A stretch of 51,849 nucleotides of DNA, from NCBI GenBank assembly GCA_047974855.1, contig JBKECT010000016.1:1-51849 (forward strand), written 5' to 3'. The DNA is from CAYNRG01 sp047974855 (lineage in GTDB: Bacteria; Bacillota_I; Bacilli_A; Erysipelotrichales; Erysipelotrichaceae). Below the pieces are notes generated by a model. The model had not been told where the DNA came from. It saw nothing but the letters and a program-made list of their open reading frames with translations, and searched no databases. The position numbers and the translations under genes were made by a program. Positions 14,740 through 22,844 of the stretch are shown here, in pieces; position 1 is the first letter of the stretch; every line of letters begins with the position of its first letter.

Positions 14740-16875
14740 ATGAAAAAAATATTAATAGGACTATTGGTGCTTATTCTAGCTGGATTTGTATGGAAGCAAA
14801 TGCTACCACAGTTAGATAATCCAGCAGAAGCAACAATAGAAAGAAAGAGTACATTAGAAATCCCTACGGACGTATACAGCGTTGACAATGTTTCAGGGTT
14901 TGAGAGTTCTTGGAGAACAGGAGAAGAACTCTCAAGTCAACTTGAGGCAGTGTATAATTCTTTTTCTGTGACTTTATGGGCAGAAGGACCTAAAGTTGAA
15001 ATCTATCAGGATGGAATTCAATGGCAACAAAATCAAGAGTATACAATTCATGGCGAAGTGGAAGCTGAAGTCAGCACCCAAATTGTGATTTCAGTGAGAA
15101 ATCAAGAAGAAGTACTGGAAGAGTGGGTCATAGACGGACAGATGGGAGAATTCTCATTTTCATTTATATCACCAACAAACAATGATTGGACTGGAAGTGT
15201 TGAATTTTCTTTCTTACAACAGACAACAGAAAATCGAGTAACAGTATCTAATTTTCGATTAATTGAAAATGCTCCAACGTCAGCACAAGCTCGAGTGAAC
15301 CAAGTGGGCTACTTACCAACAGAGGCAAAACGAGTGACATTCCCATATACTCAAGGAGATTTTTTTGATGTCGTAGATGCCAACACAAACGAAGTGGTGT
15401 ATACGGGAGCAATCGTTGGAGCGGTATGGGATGAACTAGCTGGAGAAAGAACATCGTATGGTGATTTCAGCACCTTTATAACAGAGGGGACTTATTACAT
15501 AAGAAGTCAGTTAGGCGGAGTATCGTATCCTTTTCAAATTAGTGATAGTTTATATGAAGAGGTTAGTGCAGATGCTTTGCGTATGATTTTCTACCAACGA
15601 TGTGGAATGGATTTAGATGAAAGCTTAGCGGGGGATTTAGCCCATGAGGCGTGCCATTTAAATGAAGCAGTTTTGTATAGTGATTCGGGAAATGGTTTTG
15701 ATGCAACGGGTGGCTGGCATGATGCTGGAGACTATGGAAGGTATGTTGAAACAGGTAGTAAAGCAGTATTAGACTTGTTGTTTTCATATCAAAGATTTCC
15801 GGATAGCTATGGAGATGATTTAAATATTGCAGAAAGCAGCAATGGCGTTCCTGATGTACTGGATGAAGTGCGCTATGAGTTAGAATGGTTTTTAAAACTT
15901 CAAACGACTGAAGGTGGTGTCTATAATAAAATTACTACACCAGCATTTGCGGAGAATTTGTTGCCTGAAGAGGATAATCAACAGCTGTATGCTCTGCCGG
16001 TTGAAACAACAACAACAGGAGATTTTATAGCAGTTATGGCCTTAGCCTCACAAATTTATGAAGACTTTGATTCTGAATTTGCAGCAACGTGTTTAAATGC
16101 TGCTAAGTTATCATGGGAAAATTTACGATGGACTGGTGAAGTTTTGGATTATAAAAATCCATCAGAATTTTCTACTGGAAGTTATCGTGATAATAAAGAT
16201 AGTGATGAGCGCTTTCTGGCAAGTATCGCCTTATGGATAGCGACAGGAGAGACACCGTACCTCGATTATGCAAAGCAAGTCTATAATGAAGATAATAGTG
16301 CGGCAACTGGGACTAGTTGGAGCGACGTTGGTGCATATGGTGCTTATTTGTATTTGATTCAAGAGGATATTGATAGGACATCAGAATTTTATAAAAGTTT
16401 GCACGAAAAATTAAGTTCACAAGCCAATGCAATCACGGCGATTATTGAAAGAAATAATTATCAAGTAGGGTTAGAACACTTTTCGTGGGGAAGCAATGGG
16501 AAAATATTGAATCAATCCATTATCTTATTAATGATGTCTGATGTTGATCAAAACCCATATTATCGCCGACTAGCGAGTGAGCAGCTCAATTATATATTTG
16601 GAAAAAATGCATTAAATTTTTCATTTGTTATAGGGTATGGTGAAGATTATCCGGATAATCCTCATCATCGTATCGCACTAATTCAAGATGCCGAGATTTT
16701 GGGAGCGGTAGTTGGTGGAGTCAGTGGAGATCGAGATGATGAAGTTTTAAGCAAACTTCCTGATTCAACGCCAATCGCAAAGATGTATGTGGACTTGTAT
16801 GATAGTTATGGATCGAATGAAGTGACGGTTTATTGGAATTCAAGTTTAGTTTATGTCCTTAGCTATTTTAAATAA
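14740..16875 (+). CDS. Membrane-anchored GH9 family glycoside hydrolase
   Basis: The 711-aa form starting at 14740 is preferred (GAGGT upstream; the earlier in-frame ATG overlaps the previous gene). An uncleaved N-terminal helix (ILIGLLVLILAGFVW) anchors it. Residues about 50-178 resemble a CBM4-like jelly roll, 184-268 are the CelD_N Ig-like domain (ARVNQVGYLPTEAKRVTF), and 275-711 are the (alpha/alpha)6 GH9 barrel. Catalytic features are intact: GGWHDAGDYGRY (base Asp327/Asp330), NPHHRIAL, and the acid Glu694 in SNEVTVYWNSSLVYVL. Known GH9 enzymes cut beta-1,4-glucans or related glycans. It follows the pilus operon by 22 bases, with a shared terminator region. Confidence 0.9.
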   Translation: MKKILIGLLVLILAGFVWKQMLPQLDNPAEATIERKSTLEIPTDVYSVDNVSGFESSWRTGEELSSQLEAVYNSFSVTLWAEGPKVEIYQDGIQWQQNQEYTIHGEVEAEVSTQIVISVRNQEEVLEEWVIDGQMGEFSFSFISPTNNDWTGSVEFSFLQQTTENRVTVSNFRLIENAPTSAQARVNQVGYLPTEAKRVTFPYTQGDFFDVVDANTNEVVYTGAIVGAVWDELAGERTSYGDFSTFITEGTYYIRSQLGGVSYPFQISDSLYEEVSADALRMIFYQRCGMDLDESLAGDLAHEACHLNEAVLYSDSGNGFDATGGWHDAGDYGRYVETGSKAVLDLLFSYQRFPDSYGDDLNIAESSNGVPDVLDEVRYELEWFLKLQTTEGGVYNKITTPAFAENLLPEEDNQQLYALPVETTTTGDFIAVMALASQIYEDFDSEFAATCLNAAKLSWENLRWTGEVLDYKNPSEFSTGSYRDNKDSDERFLASIALWIATGETPYLDYAKQVYNEDNSAATGTSWSDVGAYGAYLYLIQEDIDRTSEFYKSLHEKLSSQANAITAIIERNNYQVGLEHFSWGSNGKILNQSIILLMMSDVDQNPYYRRLASEQLNYIFGKNALNFSFVIGYGEDYPDNPHHRIALIQDAEILGAVVGGVSGDRDDEVLSKLPDSTPIAKMYVDLYDSYGSNEVTVYWNSSLVYVLSYFK

Positions 16876-16909
16876 ACCTCCTCAATTTTATGAGGAGGTT
16901 TATTTTTTC
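16871..16909. terminator. Bidirectional terminator between convergent genes
   Basis: AATAAACCTCCTCA / TGAGGAGGTTTATT is a perfect 14-bp stem with an ATTTTA loop, T-rich on both exits. It contains the stop codons of both the GH9 gene and the leftward HAD gene. Confidence 0.95.
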
Positions 16910-17460
16910 CATGGAAGAAGTTTATTTCCTTTAACAAGGTAAGCTTGTTTAGAAATCTGTGCAAGTGGATCATCAGAGTAAGAATCAGAATAGAAAGACT
17001 CAACATCATAACGTTGATAGAATTCATCAAAACGGCGAACCTTCTCTTGACCATAGCAGTTTTTCCCATTGTATTTTCCAGTAAAAGGATCCACAGGGGA
17101 AGCCATCCACTGAGTGATGCTTAATTTTTTACAAAAAACACCGATAAGAAATTCAGGTGAAGCAGAAATGATTAAATCATCAGAGCGTTGCTGTTGGAAA
17201 TACCACGCTTTAACATTTTTTAAATGACTGTCTGTGAACGATTGAATGGTGGAATCGATATTGGGAATGCTTTGCAGAAAAGAATATAGTTTTTCTTTAA
17301 AGATTTGTTTTGAGCGTAGCTTTGTAATGAAAAGAATTCCATTTCCTAATTGTAAAGGGATATGTTTTAAAAGGGTAGGGTATCGTTTAAAGCAATAGAA
17401 GACAAAGTCCACTGTGCAGTCACCATCATAAATGGTTTTATCAAAATCATAAACGTTCAT
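16900..17460 (-). CDS. HAD-IB (SerB-like) phosphatase
   Basis: This 186-aa protein begins MNVYDFDKTIYDGDCTVDF, with HAD motif I DFDKT (Asp5, Asp7). Motif II is the Ser of IISASPEF, a Lys lies in the YNGKNCYG region, and motif IV is DSYSDDPL. This is the SerB/YqgA-like HAD-IB group, acting on small phosphomonoesters. It is the last gene of the leftward GtrA-DUF6056 set (15-base gap), so it may dephosphorylate a sugar or lipid intermediate of the surface glycan. Strong AAGGAG ribosome binding site. Confidence 0.85.
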   Translation of the reverse strand: MNVYDFDKTIYDGDCTVDFVFYCFKRYPTLLKHIPLQLGNGILFITKLRSKQIFKEKLYSFLQSIPNIDSTIQSFTDSHLKNVKAWYFQQQRSDDLIISASPEFLIGVFCKKLSITQWMASPVDPFTGKYNGKNCYGQEKVRRFDEFYQRYDVESFYSDSYSDDPLAQISKQAYLVKGNKLLPWKK

Positions 17461-17475
17461 GTATATGCTCCTTTC

Positions 17476-18978
17476 TTATTCTGGCCAATAGAAAATGAGT
17501 TTCAAATCCTCATCTAAATTATAGTACTGCTTAAAGACGTCTTGATGATAGGTATCATCATCTTCAATGTCTGCTGAGTGAACACTCATAATAGGAAAGC
17601 GTTCAATCCAAGCTTCATCCAGCTGTGGATTTTCTTTAATCCATTCAATTCTGTCTAGTCTTTCGATTTGTGCTTGGTGTACAAGGGTATACTTGGTATA
17701 GTAGTTTTTTGCCCAGATTAAGCAAAGAGAGAACAGCAGAATAGCAATGCAGGAATTGAGTGTCGGATGAATATCCAATGAATTATAAAGTGATGCAATT
17801 AGTAAAATAATAAGGAAAATAAAATATAAGCTACTTCTTGCACCAAAGATTGGAGAGAATAACATGACAAGAGTAGAACTGCCGGCAATGAGGGTGAAGA
17901 AAACAGAGGTCCATTGCAGAGTATCTAATAAGAAAGTAACAAGAACAAAAAATGTAGCGAGAGCATAAAGGGTATAAAATACACTTAATAAAGTGACAGA
18001 CCCAGAAGAAGATAAATCAAAGAAAATAAGAAGAAAGCTCCAACCGGTTTGTCCATAGATGAATGAGCTCATTGATTGCAAAGCACCAAGTGAGAAAATA
18101 AGAGCTAATGGAGTGAAAATCCAAGATTTCCCTTTGTAATTAAATCGATGAGAATAAAGGGTTCCCAGTAGAGTTAAACTGAAAGTTAAAATAAGATATT
18201 TATTATCTAGAAAAGTATAGGTTAAGAAGTTATTCCAATTATGCTGGATTTGTTCGAAAAGAGATAAGTTAAGCCAGGCACTGTGGTCATTAATCAAACG
18301 ATAAGATGCTCCAGGAGAAAGCCTTAAGATGAGAAAGCTTAGCGAACTAAGAAGTAAAAGCCAAATGAATTTCTTTACTTGAGTTCGATCATGAAAAAAG
18401 AGGTGAATAATAAAAAGAATATTAGCAAAAATTAAAGTTGTAGCGATGTTTTCCATCCAAAGAGGGATTATAAAATTAAGGATAAGACTTGATCCAAAGA
18501 CTACTTTATTTTTGTTGTAGTCCAGAATCATTAGTTTTGCAAAGTAGAGGTAAAGCAAAAAAAGGAAAAGAGGAACAACATAGGTGGTTCCCATAATCCA
18601 AGTGTATGTTTCCATACGAACATAGTCTTTTACACTAAGTATAAGAAAAAAGATTAATAATAAAATAGATAGTTTCTTTTTCTTTGGATTGACCAAGCAA
18701 AACATTAAAAAGGCAATCCCTGTAAATAACAGTGGATTTAAAATGTTCCAGAGCCATTTATTAGGTGCAACTACAAATCCCCAAAGCTCACTAAAAAAGC
18801 GACCAGACCAGGTGAAGTAAAACTGCAGTGCAAGCTCAATGGGATTTCCTTTGAGTCCGTTTAAAGCGTAACCCCAGTCATCTCCCGCAAGTGGTGTCCA
18901 ATAAGAAATAAGAAAAAACAAAGCGAAAAATAAAACAAGAAGTAAAGGGATTAGTAATTTGTCTTTATGTTTTAACAT
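17476..18978 (-). CDS. DUF6056-like multi-pass membrane protein (GT-C type glycosyltransferase candidate)
   Basis: This 500-aa protein has about 11-12 membrane helices. The first extracytoplasmic loop carries TPLAGDDWGYALNG; an acidic pair (Asp33-Asp34) at this place is the hallmark of GT-C enzymes that use polyprenyl-phosphate sugars. The ETYTWIMGTTYVVPL region and a short soluble C-terminus fit DUF6056. It lies between GtrA and a HAD phosphatase, consistent with transfer of a lipid-linked sugar to wall polymer outside the membrane. The donor sugar is unknown. Confidence 0.75.
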   Translation of the reverse strand: MLKHKDKLLIPLLLVLFFALFFLISYWTPLAGDDWGYALNGLKGNPIELALQFYFTWSGRFFSELWGFVVAPNKWLWNILNPLLFTGIAFLMFCLVNPKKKKLSILLLIFFLILSVKDYVRMETYTWIMGTTYVVPLFLFLLYLYFAKLMILDYNKNKVVFGSSLILNFIIPLWMENIATTLIFANILFIIHLFFHDRTQVKKFIWLLLLSSLSFLILRLSPGASYRLINDHSAWLNLSLFEQIQHNWNNFLTYTFLDNKYLILTFSLTLLGTLYSHRFNYKGKSWIFTPLALIFSLGALQSMSSFIYGQTGWSFLLIFFDLSSSGSVTLLSVFYTLYALATFFVLVTFLLDTLQWTSVFFTLIAGSSTLVMLFSPIFGARSSLYFIFLIILLIASLYNSLDIHPTLNSCIAILLFSLCLIWAKNYYTKYTLVHQAQIERLDRIEWIKENPQLDEAWIERFPIMSVHSADIEDDDTYHQDVFKQYYNLDEDLKLIFYWPE

Positions 18979-18980
18979 GT

Positions 18981-19391
18981 TTATTCTCCTTTATTTCCGG
19001 TCTTCTTCATGATAAATGAGACGCATAAAAAGTTAAGTGGAATGGTGATTGGCAATGAGATTAGTTTTGCTAAAGCCTTTGGGGCGTGGAATACATTGAT
19101 GACAATGGACACAATAATCATATTGACAATAATTCCAGGTAAATAAGCTAATGGAAAAGTTAATGCTGATTTCCAATTTAGTTTTTCATGATAAGTAAAC
19201 TTTGCATTTAAAACATAGGAGACAGCCATTGGTAAAGTGTCGCTAAGTCCTGAGGATAGATATCCAGGCAGTCCTACAAAAGAAACAAAAAAAACATAAA
19301 AAATTTGTGCTAGTGCAGTATTGATGAACCCTATAATTCCAAAAGTAATAAATTGGCGATTTAAAAATTTTTCTTTTATTAATTTAAGCAT
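18981..19391 (-). CDS. GtrA-family membrane protein
   Basis: The 136-aa product has four helices with the GtrA pattern: QFITFGIIGFINTAL, MAVSYVLNAKFTYHEKL (the conserved NFxxNRxWTF-like site), LAYLPGIIVNMIIVSIVI, and a final helix. GtrA proteins are thought to help move undecaprenyl-phosphate-linked glucose or other sugars across the membrane; the rightward GtrB-like transferase at 26612 could supply them. First gene of the leftward unit, GAGGGG ribosome binding site, divergent from the LtaS-like gene. Confidence 0.88.
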   Translation of the reverse strand: MLKLIKEKFLNRQFITFGIIGFINTALAQIFYVFFVSFVGLPGYLSSGLSDTLPMAVSYVLNAKFTYHEKLNWKSALTFPLAYLPGIIVNMIIVSIVINVFHAPKALAKLISLPITIPLNFLCVSFIMKKTGNKGE

Positions 19392-19488
19392 AATTTAAGC
19401 CCCTCGTGTTAATGACTTAAGTATATCATAAAACAACTAAAATAATCATTGTTTTTTGAAGGTTAAAAAGGGGATATGGGAGATAGTT

Positions 19489-19517
19489 TTGAATATTTAG
19501 AAGTCAGTTTGTAATAT
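19489..19517 (+). promoter_or_regulatory. Promoter of the rightward surface-glycan genes
   Basis: TTGAAT (19489-19494), 17-base spacer, TAATAT (19512-19517); the start codon follows at 19563 after AGGAGG. Confidence 0.65.
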
Positions 19518-19562
19518 AAGCTGAAAAGAGATATAATAAATAATGCTTTTAGGAGGAACAAC

Positions 19563-20213
19563 ATGAAAAAATATGTTTATTGTCAAGATAGAACAAGAAA
19601 GAAATTTTTCAGAAAAGTGACGCTTAGAAATTTTAAACTAATCAAAATTAGTTTTTTTCATCTGGGACATCAACTTCGATATTATTTTGGCAAGTTGAAT
19701 TATATCGAGCTCAATCAAAAATATTGGGAATACATTGATATTATTAATTTGGCAGAAGAAGTAAATAAAGAAGAAAAATGGCTCTTGAAAATTAGGGACA
19801 TTATTGAGACGGATGCAGATAAAAATACGATGCTATTACCGCGCAAAATGCTTAATTTATTGGGTGTTTCTGAAGAGATTATTAGTTTAGATGAGCTTGA
19901 TGGCAAGCACTGGATTAAGTCAGATGAACTGAAAGAATCGACTTTGGTCCAGGGTGAGAATACAGCGTTGGCAATGAAGGTAAAAAAACATGCAGAAACT
20001 AAACGCAGATTATCTCGCCCTATTCGTCTTGTGTTAATGTTGTTGGGGTTACTGGTCTTATCAGTTTTACCGATGACAGTGTCATTTTTATACAGTGCAG
20101 CACTATCCCATCGAGCGATTGTTAGTCACTTATTTACCTATGGCAATATCATTCTAGTGACAATTATTCCTATATTTTTATGGCTTTGTTTCCTTTACTT
20201 TATTTTTAAATGA
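19563..20213 (+). CDS. N-terminal part of an LtaS-like transferase, ended by in-frame TGA
   Basis: This 216-aa frame starts with AGGAGG plus ATG. It has about 150 soluble, basic residues (KKYVYCQDRTRKKFFRKV, LPRKMLNLLGVSEEIISLDE) that I do not recognise, then two helices (LVLMLLGLLVLSVLPMTVSF and IILVTIIPIFLWLCFLYFIF). The TGA at 20211-20213 falls inside what looks like a helix-loop-helix: the very next in-frame codon opens VWISYLLTSSLVYVIAIVNY, which continues in the catalytic half. The two frames are exactly in phase, so this is probably one 756-codon gene carrying a CGA to TGA nonsense change, or a sequencing error, or a readthrough stop. Confidence 0.7.
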   Translation: MKKYVYCQDRTRKKFFRKVTLRNFKLIKISFFHLGHQLRYYFGKLNYIELNQKYWEYIDIINLAEEVNKEEKWLLKIRDIIETDADKNTMLLPRKMLNLLGVSEEIISLDELDGKHWIKSDELKESTLVQGENTALAMKVKKHAETKRRLSRPIRLVLMLLGLLVLSVLPMTVSFLYSAALSHRAIVSHLFTYGNIILVTIIPIFLWLCFLYFIFK

Positions 20214-21833
20214 GTGTGGATTTCTTATTTGTTGACCAGCAGTTTAGTCTATGTTATTGCCATCGTTAATTACTTCAAGTTAAATTTAAGGCAAGAGCCG
20301 TTATACTTCAGCGATATTTTTAGTGTTCGTGAAGGGATGACCGTAGCGGGGCAATACAAGGTTGAGATTACAAACAAGATGTGGCTTATTTTCTTTGTAA
20401 CAATCGTAATTACAATAATTTTAGCAAAATTACCACAATTGTTAGAACTTCGAAAAAGGGAAAGGTTAGTAGGGATGTTAGTTGCGTTAGCTCTTTTTCT
20501 GGGTCCTGTGGTTCAGGGATATGCAACAACGGCGATGCAACAATACACTAAAACGCCAGATTCTAATGCATTTGACCGAATGTATACTTATTCAAGCAGA
20601 GGAGTTATTTACTCCTTTATTCGCTCATATTCTGAATTTGTTGGAATAAAACCGGACAATTACAGCCAAAAATTGGTGGATGGTTTGATGGAAGAGTATA
20701 CTGATGTATCCTTAGAAAATAATCAAATCAATGTCCTAGCCATCATGATGGAATCTTATGCAGATCTTTCTAAATTTCAAGATTTTTCTGAAAGTGATGT
20801 GGATCCGTATTATTATTTCCATCAGCTACAAGAAGATTCCTACTCAGGCGAATTGCTTGTTGATGTTTTCGCAGGTGGAACAATCCAAACGGAGAGAGCT
20901 TCTATGACGGGTTATAGTGTACAGGGGAACTTTGTCAAAAATACCGAAAGTTTTGCGTGGTACTTTGCAAGACAAGGATATACTGTTGAAGTCCATCATC
21001 CTGGACTAAATTGGTTTTATGGTAGAGATAAAGTAAACCCTAGACTTGGGTTTGAAACATTTTATAACGAAGAATATGAAGTTGAACAAAATGAGGATAT
21101 CGGTTATTTTTGGGGATATATGTATTTCATGCGAGATAAAGACTTTTTACCAGCAGTCATGGACCGCTTTGAAGAAAGCATTGAAAGTGGAAATCCAACT
21201 TTCAATTTTGCGGTAACGCTACAGGGACATGGACCATACTCTAGTGAAGTGAAAACGGATGTTGCTTACTTGCCTGAAACAGATTTATTGAGCGATAATG
21301 AATACAATAATGTGAATAACTACTTAGCAGAGGTAGCACAGACAGATCAAGCACTTCAAAATTTAAGAGAGCGAATTGATGCTTCAGATGAGCCGATTGT
21401 GCTTGCTCTGTATGGAGACCATTTGCCTGCCTTAGGAATTGGGAATACTGTCGGGTGGTATGAAAAAATTGGAGTTAATATGGATGTGACAACTGTTGAT
21501 GGAGTCTTAAATATGTATTCAACTCCCTACTTATTTTATGCCAATGATGCAGCAAAGGCCATCTTGAGTGTTGATAATGAAACAGAAGGTGAAACTATTT
21601 CGCCCCTTAATATGTTCCCAGAGTTATTTGACTACTTAAATATTGAAGGATCTTGGTTTATGAATTATCTGATTGATTTAAAGGAGGAGTTACCTGTTCA
21701 AAATGTCTATTTATATAGCTATTTAGGGAAGTGGTATCAACGAAATGAGGAACTGCCTGAAGAATTGAGTAAACTTGTGGATGAGTATAATGCAATGAGT
21801 TACTATGGACAATATAAATATAGTCCAAAATAG
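20214..21833 (+). CDS. LtaS-like phosphoglycerol transferase/sulfatase-fold domain
   Basis: The 539-codon frame contains two or three N-terminal helices, then an extracytoplasmic alkaline-phosphatase-fold domain: AIMMESYADLSKF (metal-binding Glu), GGTIQTERASMTGY with Thr223 in the place of the LtaS nucleophile, LQGHGPYSS, and ALYGDHLPALG (metal-binding Asp-His). Such enzymes transfer glycerol-phosphate from phosphatidylglycerol to glycans or glycolipids. The only start at its 5' end is a GTG immediately after the TGA, without a ribosome binding site, so independent translation is doubtful. See the upstream half. It leads the polysaccharide locus and ends on a terminator. Confidence 0.85.
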   Translation: MWISYLLTSSLVYVIAIVNYFKLNLRQEPLYFSDIFSVREGMTVAGQYKVEITNKMWLIFFVTIVITIILAKLPQLLELRKRERLVGMLVALALFLGPVVQGYATTAMQQYTKTPDSNAFDRMYTYSSRGVIYSFIRSYSEFVGIKPDNYSQKLVDGLMEEYTDVSLENNQINVLAIMMESYADLSKFQDFSESDVDPYYYFHQLQEDSYSGELLVDVFAGGTIQTERASMTGYSVQGNFVKNTESFAWYFARQGYTVEVHHPGLNWFYGRDKVNPRLGFETFYNEEYEVEQNEDIGYFWGYMYFMRDKDFLPAVMDRFEESIESGNPTFNFAVTLQGHGPYSSEVKTDVAYLPETDLLSDNEYNNVNNYLAEVAQTDQALQNLRERIDASDEPIVLALYGDHLPALGIGNTVGWYEKIGVNMDVTTVDGVLNMYSTPYLFYANDAAKAILSVDNETEGETISPLNMFPELFDYLNIEGSWFMNYLIDLKEELPVQNVYLYSYLGKWYQRNEELPEELSKLVDEYNAMSYYGQYKYSPK

Positions 21834-21857
21834 AGGTTTAAAAAATCTCTATTTTTT
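21829..21857 (+). terminator. Rho-independent terminator
   Basis: AATAGAG...CTCTATT stem overlapping the TAG stop, followed by a T tract. A TATAAT at 21860-21865 just after it may start the next transcript. Confidence 0.75.
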
Positions 21858-21881
21858 GTTATAATTTAGAAGGTGATGCAA

Positions 21882-22844
21882 GTGGAAAAGAAAGTGTCAA
21901 TCATTGTCCCCGTGTACAATGTAGAAAATTATGTAGATCGATGTATTCAGAGCTTAGTCAAGCAAGATTATGCTTTTTTAGAGATTCTTTTAATTAATGA
22001 TGGGTCAACCGATTCTTCAGCAGCAAAATGTCAAAAATGGGCATTAGATGATGAGAGAATTCGAGTTATTGACAAAGAGAATGGGGGCTTAAGTGATGCC
22101 CGAAATGCAGGAATGAAAGAGGCCACAGGGGAATATCTTCTATTTGTGGATAGTGATGATTTCATTAAAGAGAATATGATTAGTGAAATGATGATGGAAG
22201 TAGTAAATCAACAATCGGATATTTGTGTTTGCGATATGGAATATTATTATGATGATGAAAGTACTAAGTTTTCTAGTGGTGGCAGTTTCGTGAGTGGGAA
22301 TGTTAAAGAAAATCCAGAATTACTTCTAATCAATAATAGCGCTTGTAATAAACTGTTCAACCGTCGATTATTTAAAGAGATTGAATTTCCAGTAGGAAGA
22401 GTATATGAAGATTTAGCAACTATTCCCAAACTATTGTTTGAGGCTAATAAAATTGTAAAAGTGGATAAAGCATTCTATGTTTATTATCAAAGAGAAGGTT
22501 CAATTGTACATACCGCAAATCTTAAAATTTTTGATGTTTATGATGCGATTGCGGGCTGTATTAAACATTTTGAGGAGCGTGAAGCTCAAGCGAGTATAAT
22601 AGAAATAGCAAATCATTTGTATATTATTCATGGATTAGATTGCACTGTGGTTAGAATAAAAGATTTTAGTGATGCAAGCTTAATTGAAGATTATTTGCAT
22701 CAAACGATGAAATACTTGCGAAAATATTATCCAGAATACAGAAGTGATAAAATGTTGAAAAAGATGCCCTGGAAGAAAAAGGTGATTTTTAAACTAATGG
22801 ATCAAGGTTGGATGAAAGCGACGAAGAAAATATATGGGCGATAA
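21882..22844 (+). CDS. GT2-family glycosyltransferase
   Basis: This protein of about 320 residues has the GT-A fold: VSIIVPVYNVENYVDRCIQS, LLINDGSTDSS, GGLSDARNAGM and the metal-binding VDSDDF. The C-terminus is charged and soluble. The start is uncertain: GTG 21882 lies 8 bases after AGAAGG and is preferred, while ATG 21876 and GTG 21873 sit on or too close to the Shine-Dalgarno sequence. EpsJ/CpsI-like enzymes of this type add Glc, Gal or GlcNAc to a lipid-linked chain. It overlaps the next gene. Confidence 0.9.
   Translation: MEKKVSIIVPVYNVENYVDRCIQSLVKQDYAFLEILLINDGSTDSSAAKCQKWALDDERIRVIDKENGGLSDARNAGMKEATGEYLLFVDSDDFIKENMISEMMMEVVNQQSDICVCDMEYYYDDESTKFSSGGSFVSGNVKENPELLLINNSACNKLFNRRLFKEIEFPVGRVYEDLATIPKLLFEANKIVKVDKAFYVYYQREGSIVHTANLKIFDVYDAIAGCIKHFEEREAQASIIEIANHLYIIHGLDCTVVRIKDFSDASLIEDYLHQTMKYLRKYYPEYRSDKMLKKMPWKKKVIFKLMDQGWMKATKKIYGR

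Noticed and set aside
20211..20213. TGA read as tryptophan or another sense codon (alternative genetic code)
   Set aside because: Many genes here end properly on TGA, often in ATGA overlaps (8354, 9151, 10166, 12153), and TGG is used widely for Trp. Two isolated internal TGA codons do not support recoding.
20214..21833. Catalytic half of the LtaS-like protein as a normally started independent gene
   Set aside because: The GTG directly follows the TGA with no ribosome binding site, and the next ATG is about 40 codons in, inside membrane-segment sequence.
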